Origin: Promethearchaeota archaeon
Lineage (GTDB): Archaea > Asgardarchaeota > Lokiarchaeia > Sigynarchaeales > SOKP01
NCBI GenBank assembly: GCA_030668025.1
Contig: DAOUUT010000077.1
Location: 1 to 13,453, forward strand
Direction: 5' to 3'
DNA length: 13,453 bases
The translations under genes and the position numbers were made by a program. Position 1 is the stretch's first letter. Every line of letters starts with the position of its first letter. This document shows positions 5,658-11,639 of the stretch, piece after piece. A model generated the notes under the pieces. That model was not told the origin of the DNA. It was given only the letters and a program-made list of their open reading frames with translations, and searched no databases.

Positions 5658-7088
5658 TTATCTGGATTCTCGAACAATCTGGCGTTTTTTGGTAAAAATT
5701 AAGCAAATTACGCTAAATCCAAGAAATATCAAGAAAAAATTACCAAATGGAATTGCTCCTTCAGTAATAGTTACCGTAACTGTTTTCGAGATTGAATTTC
5801 CACTCTCGTCTGTAAAAGTTATGTTAAATGTATAAACACCAGGAGCAAGGCCATCGGTGATGTTGTAGTTAATTGCGTTTCCGCTCGTCCATACGGTCGG
5901 ACCTGCTACTATTCCCGTCCCTTGCAGTTCTATCGTATAATTATATGGATTAAGATCGGTTGCCGTCCAAGAAATGCTCTGCCCGGTATACCCTTGTTCT
6001 ACAGTGAAATTACTAGGGCTAACGGTTATAACAGGATTGGTCGTGTCTTCAACTGCAAAATTGACGCTATCGGTGATGAAATTGTCATAATCGTCTGTGA
6101 AGTTAACCGTATAAATGTACGATCCTACGCTAAAGCCATCGGTGATGTTGTAGTTAATTGCGTTTCCGCTCGTCCATACGGTCGGACCTGCAACTATTCC
6201 CGTCCCTTGCAGTTCGATCGTATAATTATATGGATTCAGATCGGTTGCCGTCCAAGAAAGGCTCTGCCCGGTATATCCATATTCTACAGTGAGATGATTA
6301 GGGCTAACGGTTATAACCGGATTGGTCATGTCTACAATGTTTAATTTATTAACATTATGAGCGTAATGATCCGATTCCCATAAATATTGTCCGTCCCACG
6401 CCAACCCTGATGCATAATCTCCTGGATCGTAAGCAAAATTAACCACAACGCCATTAGATGGATCTATCTTGTAAATTTTCGCTTCAGGAGTAATGGAAAC
6501 CCACAAGTATTGCCCATCCCACGCTAATCCCTTTGGATCAACACTCGGAGAGTCGAAGGAGGCGACTACAACACCAGTAGACGAGTTTATCTTAAAAATT
6601 GTCCCTGGAGCGTTATCAGCGTTCCATAAATATTGTCCATCCCACGCTAATCCTGTTGGCTGAGATCCAGGAGAATCGAATGAGTAAATCACAGCACCGG
6701 TAGATGCATTAATCTGGTAAATTTTATCTTCATTCCAATCAGCACACCAGAGATATAGTCCATCCCATGTTAATCCTGATGGCTCATCTCCAGGAGAATT
6801 GAATGAGTAAATCTCAGCACCGGTAGATGAATTAATCTGGTAAATTTTACCTTCATCATTTTCGGCAACCCACAAGTACTCTCCATCCCAAGCTAATTCT
6901 GTTGGATAAGCCGGAGAAGAGAACGAACTTACAATGCTTAATGTACCTTGCGTTTTAATTAGTTGTGAAGGAGGATTCTTGATTTCATTCCTAGAGTTAA
7001 TTAAAAAAAGTGAAGGATTAATAAATATCAATAACATCAAGGAAAAAGAAATAAATATTAGTTTTTTTTTAATATATTTTAGTTTCAT
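5658..7088 (-). CDS. Surface protein: five-repeat beta-propeller, two Ig-like domains, C-terminal anchor
   Basis: A 476-aa exported protein, probably anchored in the membrane and facing outward. Residues ~9-30 (LIFISFSLMLLIFINPSLFL) are a signal segment. Then come five propeller units, each with WDGxYLW at W67, W108, W149, W190 and W231, an exact 41-residue period. Two Ig-like domains follow (about 253-347 and 348-442), both beginning TNPVITVSP and 95 residues apart; a 40-residue block is identical between them. A C-terminal hydrophobic helix (~446-465) is followed by KKRQIVRESR, a stop-transfer tail. Ten sequons suggest heavy N-glycosylation. Likely roles are adhesion or carbohydrate/protein binding; no catalytic residues are apparent. 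ATG 7088 is preceded by GTGAT, a weak ribosome-binding match. A hairpin terminator lies downstream. Five units are fewer than the six or seven typical of NHL/YncE-like propellers. Confidence 0.85.
   Translation of the reverse strand: MKLKYIKKKLIFISFSLMLLIFINPSLFLINSRNEIKNPPSQLIKTQGTLSIVSSFSSPAYPTELAWDGEYLWVAENDEGKIYQINSSTGAEIYSFNSPGDEPSGLTWDGLYLWCADWNEDKIYQINASTGAVIYSFDSPGSQPTGLAWDGQYLWNADNAPGTIFKINSSTGVVVASFDSPSVDPKGLAWDGQYLWVSITPEAKIYKIDPSNGVVVNFAYDPGDYASGLAWDGQYLWESDHYAHNVNKLNIVDMTNPVITVSPNHLTVEYGYTGQSLSWTATDLNPYNYTIELQGTGIVAGPTVWTSGNAINYNITDGFSVGSYIYTVNFTDDYDNFITDSVNFAVEDTTNPVITVSPSNFTVEQGYTGQSISWTATDLNPYNYTIELQGTGIVAGPTVWTSGNAINYNITDGLAPGVYTFNITFTDESGNSISKTVTVTITEGAIPFGNFFLIFLGFSVICLIFTKKRQIVRESR
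5763..6332 (-). repeat. Two tandem 285-bp repeats (Ig-like domains)
   Basis: Two copies 285 bp (95 codons) apart inside the surface protein gene. Bases 5851-5990 and 6136-6275 differ at only five of 140 positions by eye, while the flanks of each copy have diverged more. This indicates a recent duplication or gene conversion of the central part of the domain. Confidence 0.88.
6333..6935 (-). repeat. Five 123-bp coding repeats (propeller blades)
   Basis: Five units of exactly 41 codons, residues ~52-252 of the surface protein. Shared elements are WDGxYLW, a KIYxIN strand and a TGxxxxSF turn. The DNA copies are diverged but clearly related (for example the CCATCCCACGCTAATCC block recurs), so the array grew by unit duplication. 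Confidence 0.8.
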
Positions 7089-7147
7089 ATTATCACTTTT
7101 TGTATCTTTAAATTTTATGTAGATATTTGATTTTAATATTTATATTG

Positions 7148-7173
7148 ATCCTTATAAAATTCCTTATAAGGAT
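7148..7173 (-). promoter_or_regulatory. Palindromic pair of TTATAAGG elements upstream of the propeller gene
   Basis: A perfect 10-bp inverted repeat (ATCCTTATAA at 7148-7157, six bases, TTATAAGGAT at 7164-7173). On the minus strand it also reads as two direct TTATAAGG copies 12 bases apart. It lies 60-85 bases upstream of ATG 7088. The same 12-base-spaced pair occurs at 8137-8156 upstream of the next minus-strand gene. TTATAAGG can itself act as a TATA box, so promoter element and operator are both possible. Confidence 0.45.
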
Positions 7174-7247
7174 AATAAAATAGTTTTATTAATCTAATTT
7201 AAATCTTCATTTTTTAGTCTTTTTCTTTAAACAATCATATAAATCTT

Positions 7248-7269
7248 AGAATAGTGCGTCACTAATTCT
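7248..7269. promoter_or_regulatory. Imperfect inverted repeat upstream of the PAS gene
   Basis: AGAATAGTG, three bases, then CACTAATTCT: the arms pair over nine bases with one bulged base. It ends ~28 bases before the TATA-like element of the PAS gene, where archaeal activators often bind. Only position and symmetry support this. Confidence 0.25.
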
Positions 7270-7296
7270 TTTTTGAAAAAAATTAAATCTAAGTGA

Positions 7297-7340
7297 TTTA
7301 TTATAATTATTGCGACATAAATGAAATGAAAAAAAAGGAG
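7297..7340 (+). promoter_or_regulatory. TATA-like element and Shine-Dalgarno of the PAS gene
   Basis: TTTATTATAATTAT at 7297-7310 would place transcription start near 7328, leaving a leader of about 18 bases. GGAG at 7337-7340 lies five bases before ATG 7346. It is among the clearest ribosome-binding sites in the window. Confidence 0.5.
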
Positions 7341-7345
7341 AGCAA

Positions 7346-7873
7346 ATGGCATACATAGGAATAGATAAGGAGTTTTCAACTTTATTAAGTGATGATCAAT
7401 TTCTCCATTTTGCGAATAATTCAAAGATGGGAGTTGTAATTATCCAAAGAGGACTATTAAAATATTTTAATCAACAATTCATAGAAATATTTGGCTATAG
7501 TAAAGAAGAAGTTACAAATTGGAAAAAAAGAGAGTTTTATAAAATTGTCCATCCCGAAGATTTACCTTATTTAGTAAAATACTTTAAGCTTGAAGATGAT
7601 AAAAAAACAGTTGTAGTTAAATTCCGGGGTATAAGAAAAGATAAAAGAGTAATTGATATTGAAAATTATATCTGTAATATCAAATATAATGATATAACGG
7701 CCTATTTATCTAGCTATGTATCCTTAGAAGAATCTTACTTACCAAAAACGGTAAAATTAACTACGAGAAAACTTTTACGATTAGATTATGATCCCAAAAT
7801 AATAAATCTCTTAAAGGAGAATAATATAGACTTTACTATAATTGATAATCTTTCATATCTAGAAGAAGTTTAA
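7346..7873 (+). CDS. Single-PAS-domain protein
   Basis: A 175-aa cytosolic protein, probably a small sensor or adaptor. Residues ~18-128 form a PAS domain with its PAC-like end. FANNSKMGVVIIQRGLLKYF holds the first strands, FIEIFGYSKEEV the helix typical of PAS_3/PAS_9 types, FYKIVHPEDLP the conserved HPED turn, and the beta-strand stretch runs from VVVKFRGIRKDKRVIDIE through ~125. Residues 135-175 (including LLRLDYDPKIINLLKENN) match nothing I know and could be a partner-binding tail. There is no histidine kinase, receiver or DNA-binding domain, so any output must go through another protein. It ends convergently against the small AbrB-like gene, overlapping by four bases. ATG and GGAG agree on the start. 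Confidence 0.82.
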   Translation: MAYIGIDKEFSTLLSDDQFLHFANNSKMGVVIIQRGLLKYFNQQFIEIFGYSKEEVTNWKKREFYKIVHPEDLPYLVKYFKLEDDKKTVVVKFRGIRKDKRVIDIENYICNIKYNDITAYLSSYVSLEESYLPKTVKLTTRKLLRLDYDPKIINLLKENNIDFTIIDNLSYLEEV

Positions 7874-8061
7874 CTTTCATTTTCTTTCTTTTCTTCAACA
7901 ACCTCTTCAAAATGAATGTTATAAAGTTTACTAGGATCAATTATTTTATACTGAATAATTTTTCTAGGGATTACTACAATGAATTCAGGACCCATTTTCG
8001 CTATTTTATGTTGTTCTAAAGTAAAAAATTTCTTCTCTTTTTCCATAATATTAACCATCAT
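7870..8061 (-). CDS. Small AbrB/SpoVT-like protein
   Basis: A 63-aa protein. The core GPEFIVVIPRKIIQYKIIDPSKLYNIHFEEV has the strand-helix-turn-strand order of an AbrB/MazE swapped-hairpin domain: a FIVVIPRKI strand and short helix, then DPSK before a final strand. It ends in the charged tail EEKKENES. The core is shorter than usual and lacks the typical GL-GD turn, so the family call is tentative. It could bind DNA as a dimer; no toxin-like partner is adjacent. Starts ATG 8061, 8058 or 8046 are all possible. An A/T-rich TATA-like stretch at 8082-8094 lies ~27 bases before ATG 8061 and fits a leaderless transcript. The stop overlaps the convergent PAS gene. Confidence 0.55.
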   Translation of the reverse strand: MMVNIMEKEKKFFTLEQHKIAKMGPEFIVVIPRKIIQYKIIDPSKLYNIHFEEVVEEKKENES

Positions 8062-8081
8062 AAATTGCTTTAAATGTTTTA

Positions 8082-8094
8082 TTTTATATTTTAT
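8082..8094 (-). promoter_or_regulatory. TATA-like element for a leaderless small gene
   Basis: TAAAATATAAAAT on the minus strand is centred about 27 bases before ATG 8061, the distance expected between a TATA box and a start codon on a leaderless archaeal transcript. No Shine-Dalgarno sequence precedes the gene, which is consistent with that. Confidence 0.35.
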
Positions 8095-8136
8095 AGAACT
8101 TTAAATATTTCTACTTGAAATAAGTCTTACAAGCTT

Positions 8137-8156
8137 CCTTATAAGAAACCTTATAT
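8137..8156 (-). promoter_or_regulatory. Second bipartite TATAAGG element
   Basis: On the minus strand this reads ATATAAGG, TTTC, TTATAAGGA... with the two AAGG cores 12 bases apart, the spacing seen at 7148-7173. It lies 76-95 bases before ATG 8061. It is not in coding sequence; the kinase upstream ends at 8218. Confidence 0.4.
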
Positions 8157-8217
8157 AAAAAATATGAGATGAGGAATATGAGTTTTTGAACCAGTTAAAA
8201 AATTTTCTTTTATTTTC

Positions 8218-9174
8218 TTAAGATTTATAATTAAATATATCAAAAATCCATACTCTCCCACCCGCTTTTTCAATAGCTCGAGCGACTTCTTCTTGCCTTC
8301 CAGGAGCGATCGCGAGCATACAACCGCCTCCCCCAGCACCCATTTGTTTTGCTCCATAAGCACCAGCATTTTTAGCTGCTTTACATAATTTCAATATCTT
8401 TTCTGTTGCTGTCTCTAAGATAATTTCTTGTTCTTGCTGAATATCCATGTAAATTCCAAACTTTTTAAAATCGCTTTTCAATAATGCTTGTTTGCCTTGA
8501 GTTACACAATCCTCAATTATCTTAAAGGCATTTAATGTTAGGGAATCTTTTTCTCTGATTTGTCTTTTAATTCTATTTAATACTAATCCCGCCTTTCTTT
8601 CTTCAATTGAATCCCCTACAACGATTGGTAGATAACTAATATCTAGCTGTTCAACTCTAGGATTTTCATTAGTATGAATAAAAGTTATACCACCATGAGC
8701 TATACTATATTGATCCATTCTTCCACATTGAATGCCTAAATCGTGATTTTCCCCCAAATATGCAAGTTCAGCGATTTCATTGTTAGAAAGGTTAAAAGAA
8801 AAAGCTTCGCTCATTATTCGTAAAAATCCTATGGATATTGCTGCCGACGTAGATAACCCTACGCCTATAGGAATATCAGATTTAACTTCTAAAAGAAACC
8901 CATGAGTAATTTTTTCTTTCAACCGTTCATACAAAACACTCCAATAACCTAAATCATTATCCCCTGGAGGTGAATCACCCAGATTAAATTTAATTCTTTC
9001 TTTCGTATCATGGCTATAAAATTCAATTGTGTCGTCAGACCTAGCAATGTAATTGAACCTCATCATTAAGTTTATTGCCATAGCTATAACCGGTTTTCCC
9101 AAAAGGTCAACCTTGTCCCCCATCAAGCAAATTCTTCCTGGAATTTCGATTTCTAGACTTTTTATGTCTTCCAT
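8218..9174 (-). CDS. GHMP-family kinase, mevalonate/galactokinase-like, unusual motif 1
   Basis: ATP-dependent small-molecule kinase of 318 aa, near mevalonate kinase length. Motif 1 is PGRICLMGDKVDLLG (12-26): the usual GEH is replaced by GDK, changing a substrate-side region. Motif 2 is IPIGVGLSTSAAI (101-113). CGRMDQYS (150-157) gives the candidate catalytic D154. Motif 3 is GAGGGGCMLAIAPG (279-292), closest to mevalonate kinase. A sugar or an isoprenoid alcohol could be the substrate; motif 1 argues against plain mevalonate kinase and plain galactokinase. It shares GRICxxG and IxMAI with the kinase at 3232-4335 but is a distinct paralogue. A decayed copy of its 3' end lies at 5298-5505. 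ATG 9174 has no Shine-Dalgarno; TTTATAC centred 30 bases upstream suggests a leaderless transcript. Confidence 0.85.
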   Translation of the reverse strand: MEDIKSLEIEIPGRICLMGDKVDLLGKPVIAMAINLMMRFNYIARSDDTIEFYSHDTKERIKFNLGDSPPGDNDLGYWSVLYERLKEKITHGFLLEVKSDIPIGVGLSTSAAISIGFLRIMSEAFSFNLSNNEIAELAYLGENHDLGIQCGRMDQYSIAHGGITFIHTNENPRVEQLDISYLPIVVGDSIEERKAGLVLNRIKRQIREKDSLTLNAFKIIEDCVTQGKQALLKSDFKKFGIYMDIQQEQEIILETATEKILKLCKAAKNAGAYGAKQMGAGGGGCMLAIAPGRQEEVARAIEKAGGRVWIFDIFNYKS

Positions 9175-9200
9175 TTTTAAAATAAACTTAGATTAATTTA

Positions 9201-9232
9201 GTATAAATAAATTTTAACAAAAGGATGTTAAA
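9201..9232 (-). promoter_or_regulatory. TATA element and adjacent inverted repeat upstream of GHMP kinase
   Basis: TTTATAC on the minus strand (9207-9201) is centred ~30 bases before ATG 9174. Immediately upstream is a 7-bp inverted repeat: TTTAACA (9213-9219), six bases, TGTTAAA (9226-9232). The repeat could be an operator for the kinase or a weak terminator hairpin for the gene ending at 9265. Confidence 0.4.
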
Positions 9233-9264
9233 TTAAATACTGTAATAAAAACGTAATAAAAGAA

Positions 9265-9570
9265 TTATTTTTGAACCCTTTTCTGGTGTTGTTTTTTTCT
9301 TTTTTTTTCTTTTTCGTCGATTTCTTCTTCGAGTTGTTTTAATCCAGGTTCATCCTTCCCTTCAAATTTGAATGTTCCAACTAGTTTACTTTCTTGTTTT
9401 TCTCCTGATTTGCTTATTTTTTCGAATGTAATCGCAACTGGTTTATTTTGGTTTAAAGCCATATTGATAAAATTTATGAAACCAGAATGTTTACTTGGAG
9501 CTATATTGAATTTAATAGACACTTCTTTGTCTTTTTTAGTTGTAGTCTTCAGTATAAGTCGTAATTTCAA
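9265..9570 (-). CDS. Small hypothetical protein with highly charged C-terminus
   Basis: A 101-aa protein I do not recognise. Residues 1-70 alternate beta-like strands (LRLILKTT, EVSIKFNIAPS, KPVAITFEKI, SKLVGTFKFEG) with one helix (GFINFINMALNQ), which suggests a small globular alpha/beta domain. Residues 75-101 are almost entirely E and K, a charged helix or disordered tail. The first codon is TTG 9570, directly after an in-frame TAA, so no earlier start is possible. A TTTATAC element at 9596-9602, ~29 bases upstream, fits a leaderless transcript. Strand preference and a stop-free frame support coding, but no homology does. It lies 90 bases upstream of the GHMP kinase on the same strand; an inverted repeat separates them. 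Confidence 0.6.
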   Translation of the reverse strand: MKLRLILKTTTKKDKEVSIKFNIAPSKHSGFINFINMALNQNKPVAITFEKISKSGEKQESKLVGTFKFEGKDEPGLKQLEEEIDEKEKKRKKQHQKRVQK

Positions 9571-9595
9571 TTATTGTCACGTAATTTTTTTTATT

Positions 9596-9602
9596 GTATA
9601 AA
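9596..9602 (-). promoter_or_regulatory. TATA element of the small hypothetical gene
   Basis: TTTATAC on the minus strand is centred about 29 bases before TTG 9570. The same heptamer stands at the same distance from the start of the GHMP kinase (9201-9207), which supports both as leaderless promoters. Confidence 0.4.
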
Positions 9603-9680
9603 TGTATAAAAAAATTATAAATATTAAAATTAAGTATTACATATAAATATCTAAAGGGGCAGTCGTATTAAGCAAACGAG

Positions 9681-9691
9681 ATTTATATAAA
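9681..9691 (+). promoter_or_regulatory. TATA box for the CDP-alcohol transferase gene
   Basis: ATTTATATAAA follows a purine-rich AAACGAG that could serve as BRE. Transcription would start near 9713, giving a leader of ~55 bases before ATG 9770. No strong ribosome-binding site is visible in that leader. Confidence 0.5.
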
Positions 9692-9769
9692 ATTAGACGA
9701 TCTAAAAAAATTATATTATGTTGGAAGAACGATTAATTTTAGCGAAAAAATAAAGTGGGTCTAAGAGTT

Positions 9770-10393
9770 ATGGCTTCAAAATTTCGGCTTCGTAGAATAT
9801 TTCGACCCTTTATTAAATTATTAGCGAAGGGATTAGGCAAAATTGGCGTGAATCCTAATTTAGCGACGATTATAATGTTTTGTTTTTCTATATTTAGTTT
9901 TTTTTCTCTTGTGTTGTTTTATAATTTATTTTTTTTCTCAATATTCGTATTTTTAGTGGGTATTTTTGACGGCGTTGATGGGGCAATCGCTAGGATAAAG
10001 AATAGAGCAACAACTTTCGGAGGCTTCTTTGACTCAGTTATGGATAGAACGAGCGAGTTTGTTATTTTTTTGGCTCTTTTGCTTTATTGTTGGAATTCTA
10101 TATTATGGGGATTTTTAGATATGAAAATTGTAATTTTTATTTCTTTTTTAAGTTCAATAATGATAAGTTATTTGAGAGCGAGAGCGGAGACATTTTACAA
10201 AGGAGATTTTGATATTGGGCTAATGGCTAGATCAGAACGGTTATTTTATTTGTTTATTACTATGTTAATCGCGAATTTTTATGGATTCGTTAACGAGTTT
10301 TTATTTCTTTTTATGATCTTAGTAATAGCGACGGCTTACTTTAGATATATTAAAATTAAGAAACTTATAACAAATTTCGAAAAAGGAAATTAA
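9770..10393 (+). CDS. CDP-alcohol phosphatidyltransferase, archaetidylinositol-phosphate-synthase-like
   Basis: Integral membrane enzyme that transfers a phospho-alcohol headgroup between CDP-archaeol and an acceptor, or CDP-alcohol and a lipid, with release of CMP. The complete family motif is present: D-x2-D-G-x2-A-R-x8-G-x3-D-x3-D in FDGVDGAIAR through MDR, with the metal-binding aspartates near residues 67, 70, 88 and 92 counted from ATG 9770. About six hydrophobic helices surround it. SYLRARAE and GLMARSERLFYL are typical of the archaetidylinositol phosphate synthase branch, where the acceptor is inositol 1-phosphate; that assignment is likely but not proven. ATG 9770 gives a natural basic N-terminus (MASKFRLRRIF); GTG 9755 would add five residues. 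It ends 43 bases from the convergent ribK gene. Confidence 0.88.
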   Translation: MASKFRLRRIFRPFIKLLAKGLGKIGVNPNLATIIMFCFSIFSFFSLVLFYNLFFFSIFVFLVGIFDGVDGAIARIKNRATTFGGFFDSVMDRTSEFVIFLALLLYCWNSILWGFLDMKIVIFISFLSSIMISYLRARAETFYKGDFDIGLMARSERLFYLFITMLIANFYGFVNEFLFLFMILVIATAYFRYIKIKKLITNFEKGN

Positions 10394-10417
10394 AAAGTGA
10401 CCTTATTTTACAATTTA

Positions 10418-10436
10418 AATAGATTCTATTGTTTTT
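10418..10436 (+). terminator. Possible terminator between convergent genes
   Basis: AATAGA, one base, TCTATT (10418-10430) is followed by G and five T residues (10432-10436), 24 bases after the transferase stop. The symmetric arms leave too small a loop to pair fully, so the T-run is the main support. Confidence 0.3.
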
Positions 10437-11168
10437 CTATCTGTTCTTGATTAGTTCGATTATGAGCTTGTCTCCGTCTTTCAGATTATAATAATCTCTT
10501 AAATAAGGCTTCGCTAAGATCTCTATTATGTTTTTTTCGTGATGAGTTCTTTTAATATCTAATATAGCCGCTTTTCGGCGATTATTTTTATCATCCATTC
10601 GAGAGATGTACACATCATAGCATTTAACAGCCCCGTATTCTCTACTTTGATCTTTAAACCCCTCAATTATAACTGGTGATATATTTTGTAGTTTTTCACG
10701 TAAAATTGTGTTTGTAGCATCAGTTAATAATAAATTTAAGGTACCTATATAAGGGTCGAAGCCTAATTTTTCTTTAAATTGATCGTAATAGCCTTGAATA
10801 GCAACATAATATCCACCTTCGTGCATACCCTCTACTACTTCGCCAACGATCAAAATTGACTCAAGGAGAGATTTCAAATTTTTATAAACTGTAAGCATAA
10901 TATTAGTTCCTTCTTTCGTTATTGATATCGTTTGTGATTTACCATCAGTTTTTCTTTTGATCCAATTCAATTCAATTAACGCGTTAATTCTCCGACTCCC
11001 TGATTGTTGACTTAACCCTAGTATTTCACCAAATTTAATAGTACTTATAGTAATTTTACGCTTATTCTTTGTTAATCGACAAAGTTGATAAAGAGCAAAC
11101 CAATTAGCATAATTTTCCTGTGAGATTTCTTCTTCAGTCAATAGTCCACCAATAAATTTATTTTTCAA
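10437..11168 (-). CDS. ribK: CTP-dependent riboflavin kinase with N-terminal winged helix
   Basis: Phosphorylates riboflavin to FMN using CTP (EC 2.7.1.161), an archaea-specific enzyme known from Methanocaldococcus jannaschii. Residues ~20-95 are a winged-helix domain (FGEILGLSQQSGSRRINAL as recognition region, SITKEGTNIM as wing and last helix), so the protein may also regulate transcription, as this fused architecture is common in archaea. Residues ~106-243 are the RibK beta-barrel: VVEGMHEGGYYVAIQGY (111-127), KLGFDPYIGTLN (134-145, nucleotide/riboflavin binding) and KRTHH (206-210), then EILAKPYLR (216-224). It starts at TTG 11168, overlapping ribL by 11 bases; TTG 11141, preceded by GGTGGA, is an alternative that keeps both domains. 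Its neighbour ribL makes FAD from the FMN produced here. Confidence 0.92.
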   Translation of the reverse strand: MKNKFIGGLLTEEEISQENYANWFALYQLCRLTKNKRKITISTIKFGEILGLSQQSGSRRINALIELNWIKRKTDGKSQTISITKEGTNIMLTVYKNLKSLLESILIVGEVVEGMHEGGYYVAIQGYYDQFKEKLGFDPYIGTLNLLLTDATNTILREKLQNISPVIIEGFKDQSREYGAVKCYDVYISRMDDKNNRRKAAILDIKRTHHEKNIIEILAKPYLRDYYNLKDGDKLIIELIKNR

Positions 11169-11601
11169 ATTGTTCTACAATTTTCTTTTTAATAAGACTA
11201 GAAGAGTGTAATTTATATTTATCATAATAAGTACCTAACCTTTTAACGGTTATGTGGGTTAGTTCTTTTTCTATTAAACCTCGCTTTAGTATTTCCAGAT
11301 CGTATTTTTGATCTGGCCCCAAGAGAATGATGTCCGGATTTATTTCTTCAACGGTCTTAAGAGTATCGTTATCAGATCTTCCTAATCTAGCTTCTTTTAC
11401 ATATTTTATATTTTTTATTACTTCTAATCTCTGATCCTCAGGTACAGTTATTTGATATTTTTTAAATTTCTTTGCGTTTTTATCTGTAGATACTATAACG
11501 TAGACATCACCCATTTTAGCAGCTTCTTGGATTAAGTATAAATGTCCTGGATGGAGCAGATCAAAAGTTCCAGCAATAAGTACTTTTTTAACGATTTTTT
11601 T
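11158..11601 (-). CDS. ribL: FAD synthase (archaeal cytidylyltransferase type), start frameshifted
   Basis: Adenylates FMN to FAD (EC 2.7.7.2). It belongs to the small HxGH nucleotidyltransferases: GTFDLLHPGHLYLIQEA carries the HPGH motif, followed by YVIVSTD, EDQRLEVIKNIKYVKEARLG, and INPDIILLGPDQ, all typical of RibL. The open frame runs from 11601 to the stop at 11160-11158, but contains no ATG, GTG, TTG or CTG before the HPGH motif. ATG 11514 would delete it. An ATG at 11605-11603 followed by A8 is one base out of frame; with A7 it would read MKKIVKKVLIAGTFDLLH, an ideal N-terminus. So this is either a homopolymer error in the assembly, a real frameshift, or slippage on the A-run. The neighbours are translin upstream (34 bases) and ribK overlapping downstream. 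Confidence 0.85.
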   Translation of the reverse strand, partial: KKIVKKVLIAGTFDLLHPGHLYLIQEAAKMGDVYVIVSTDKNAKKFKKYQITVPEDQRLEVIKNIKYVKEARLGRSDNDTLKTVEEINPDIILLGPDQKYDLEILKRGLIEKELTHITVKRLGTYYDKYKLHSSSLIKKKIVEQFEK

Positions 11602-11639
11602 TCATCTCGTTTTGTTGTATTCAATTAAAGTTTTAGAAA

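Noticed and set aside
5922..6344. Plus-strand frame of 140 codons
   Set aside because: Antisense to the Ig-like repeats; its internal repetition only mirrors the 285-bp duplication.
6934..7424. Frames at 6934-7122 (plus) and 7227-7424 (minus)
   Set aside because: The first is antisense to a signal peptide and so looks hydrophobic by necessity; the second overlaps the well-supported PAS gene start.
7870..8061. AbrB-like protein as an antitoxin
   Set aside because: No PIN, MazF or other toxin gene is adjacent; the neighbours are a PAS protein and a kinase.
8151..8369. Minus-strand frame of 72 codons
   Set aside because: Overlaps the end of the GHMP kinase in another frame and runs into non-coding sequence.
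9368..9601. Plus-strand frame of 77 codons with hydrophobic segments
   Set aside because: Antisense to the small hypothetical gene, which has a TATA element and better protein character.
9614..9754. Non-coding RNA or tRNA in the gap before the CDP-alcohol transferase
   Set aside because: No cloverleaf arms, T-loop sequence or stable hairpins; the stretch is explained by a TATA box and leader.
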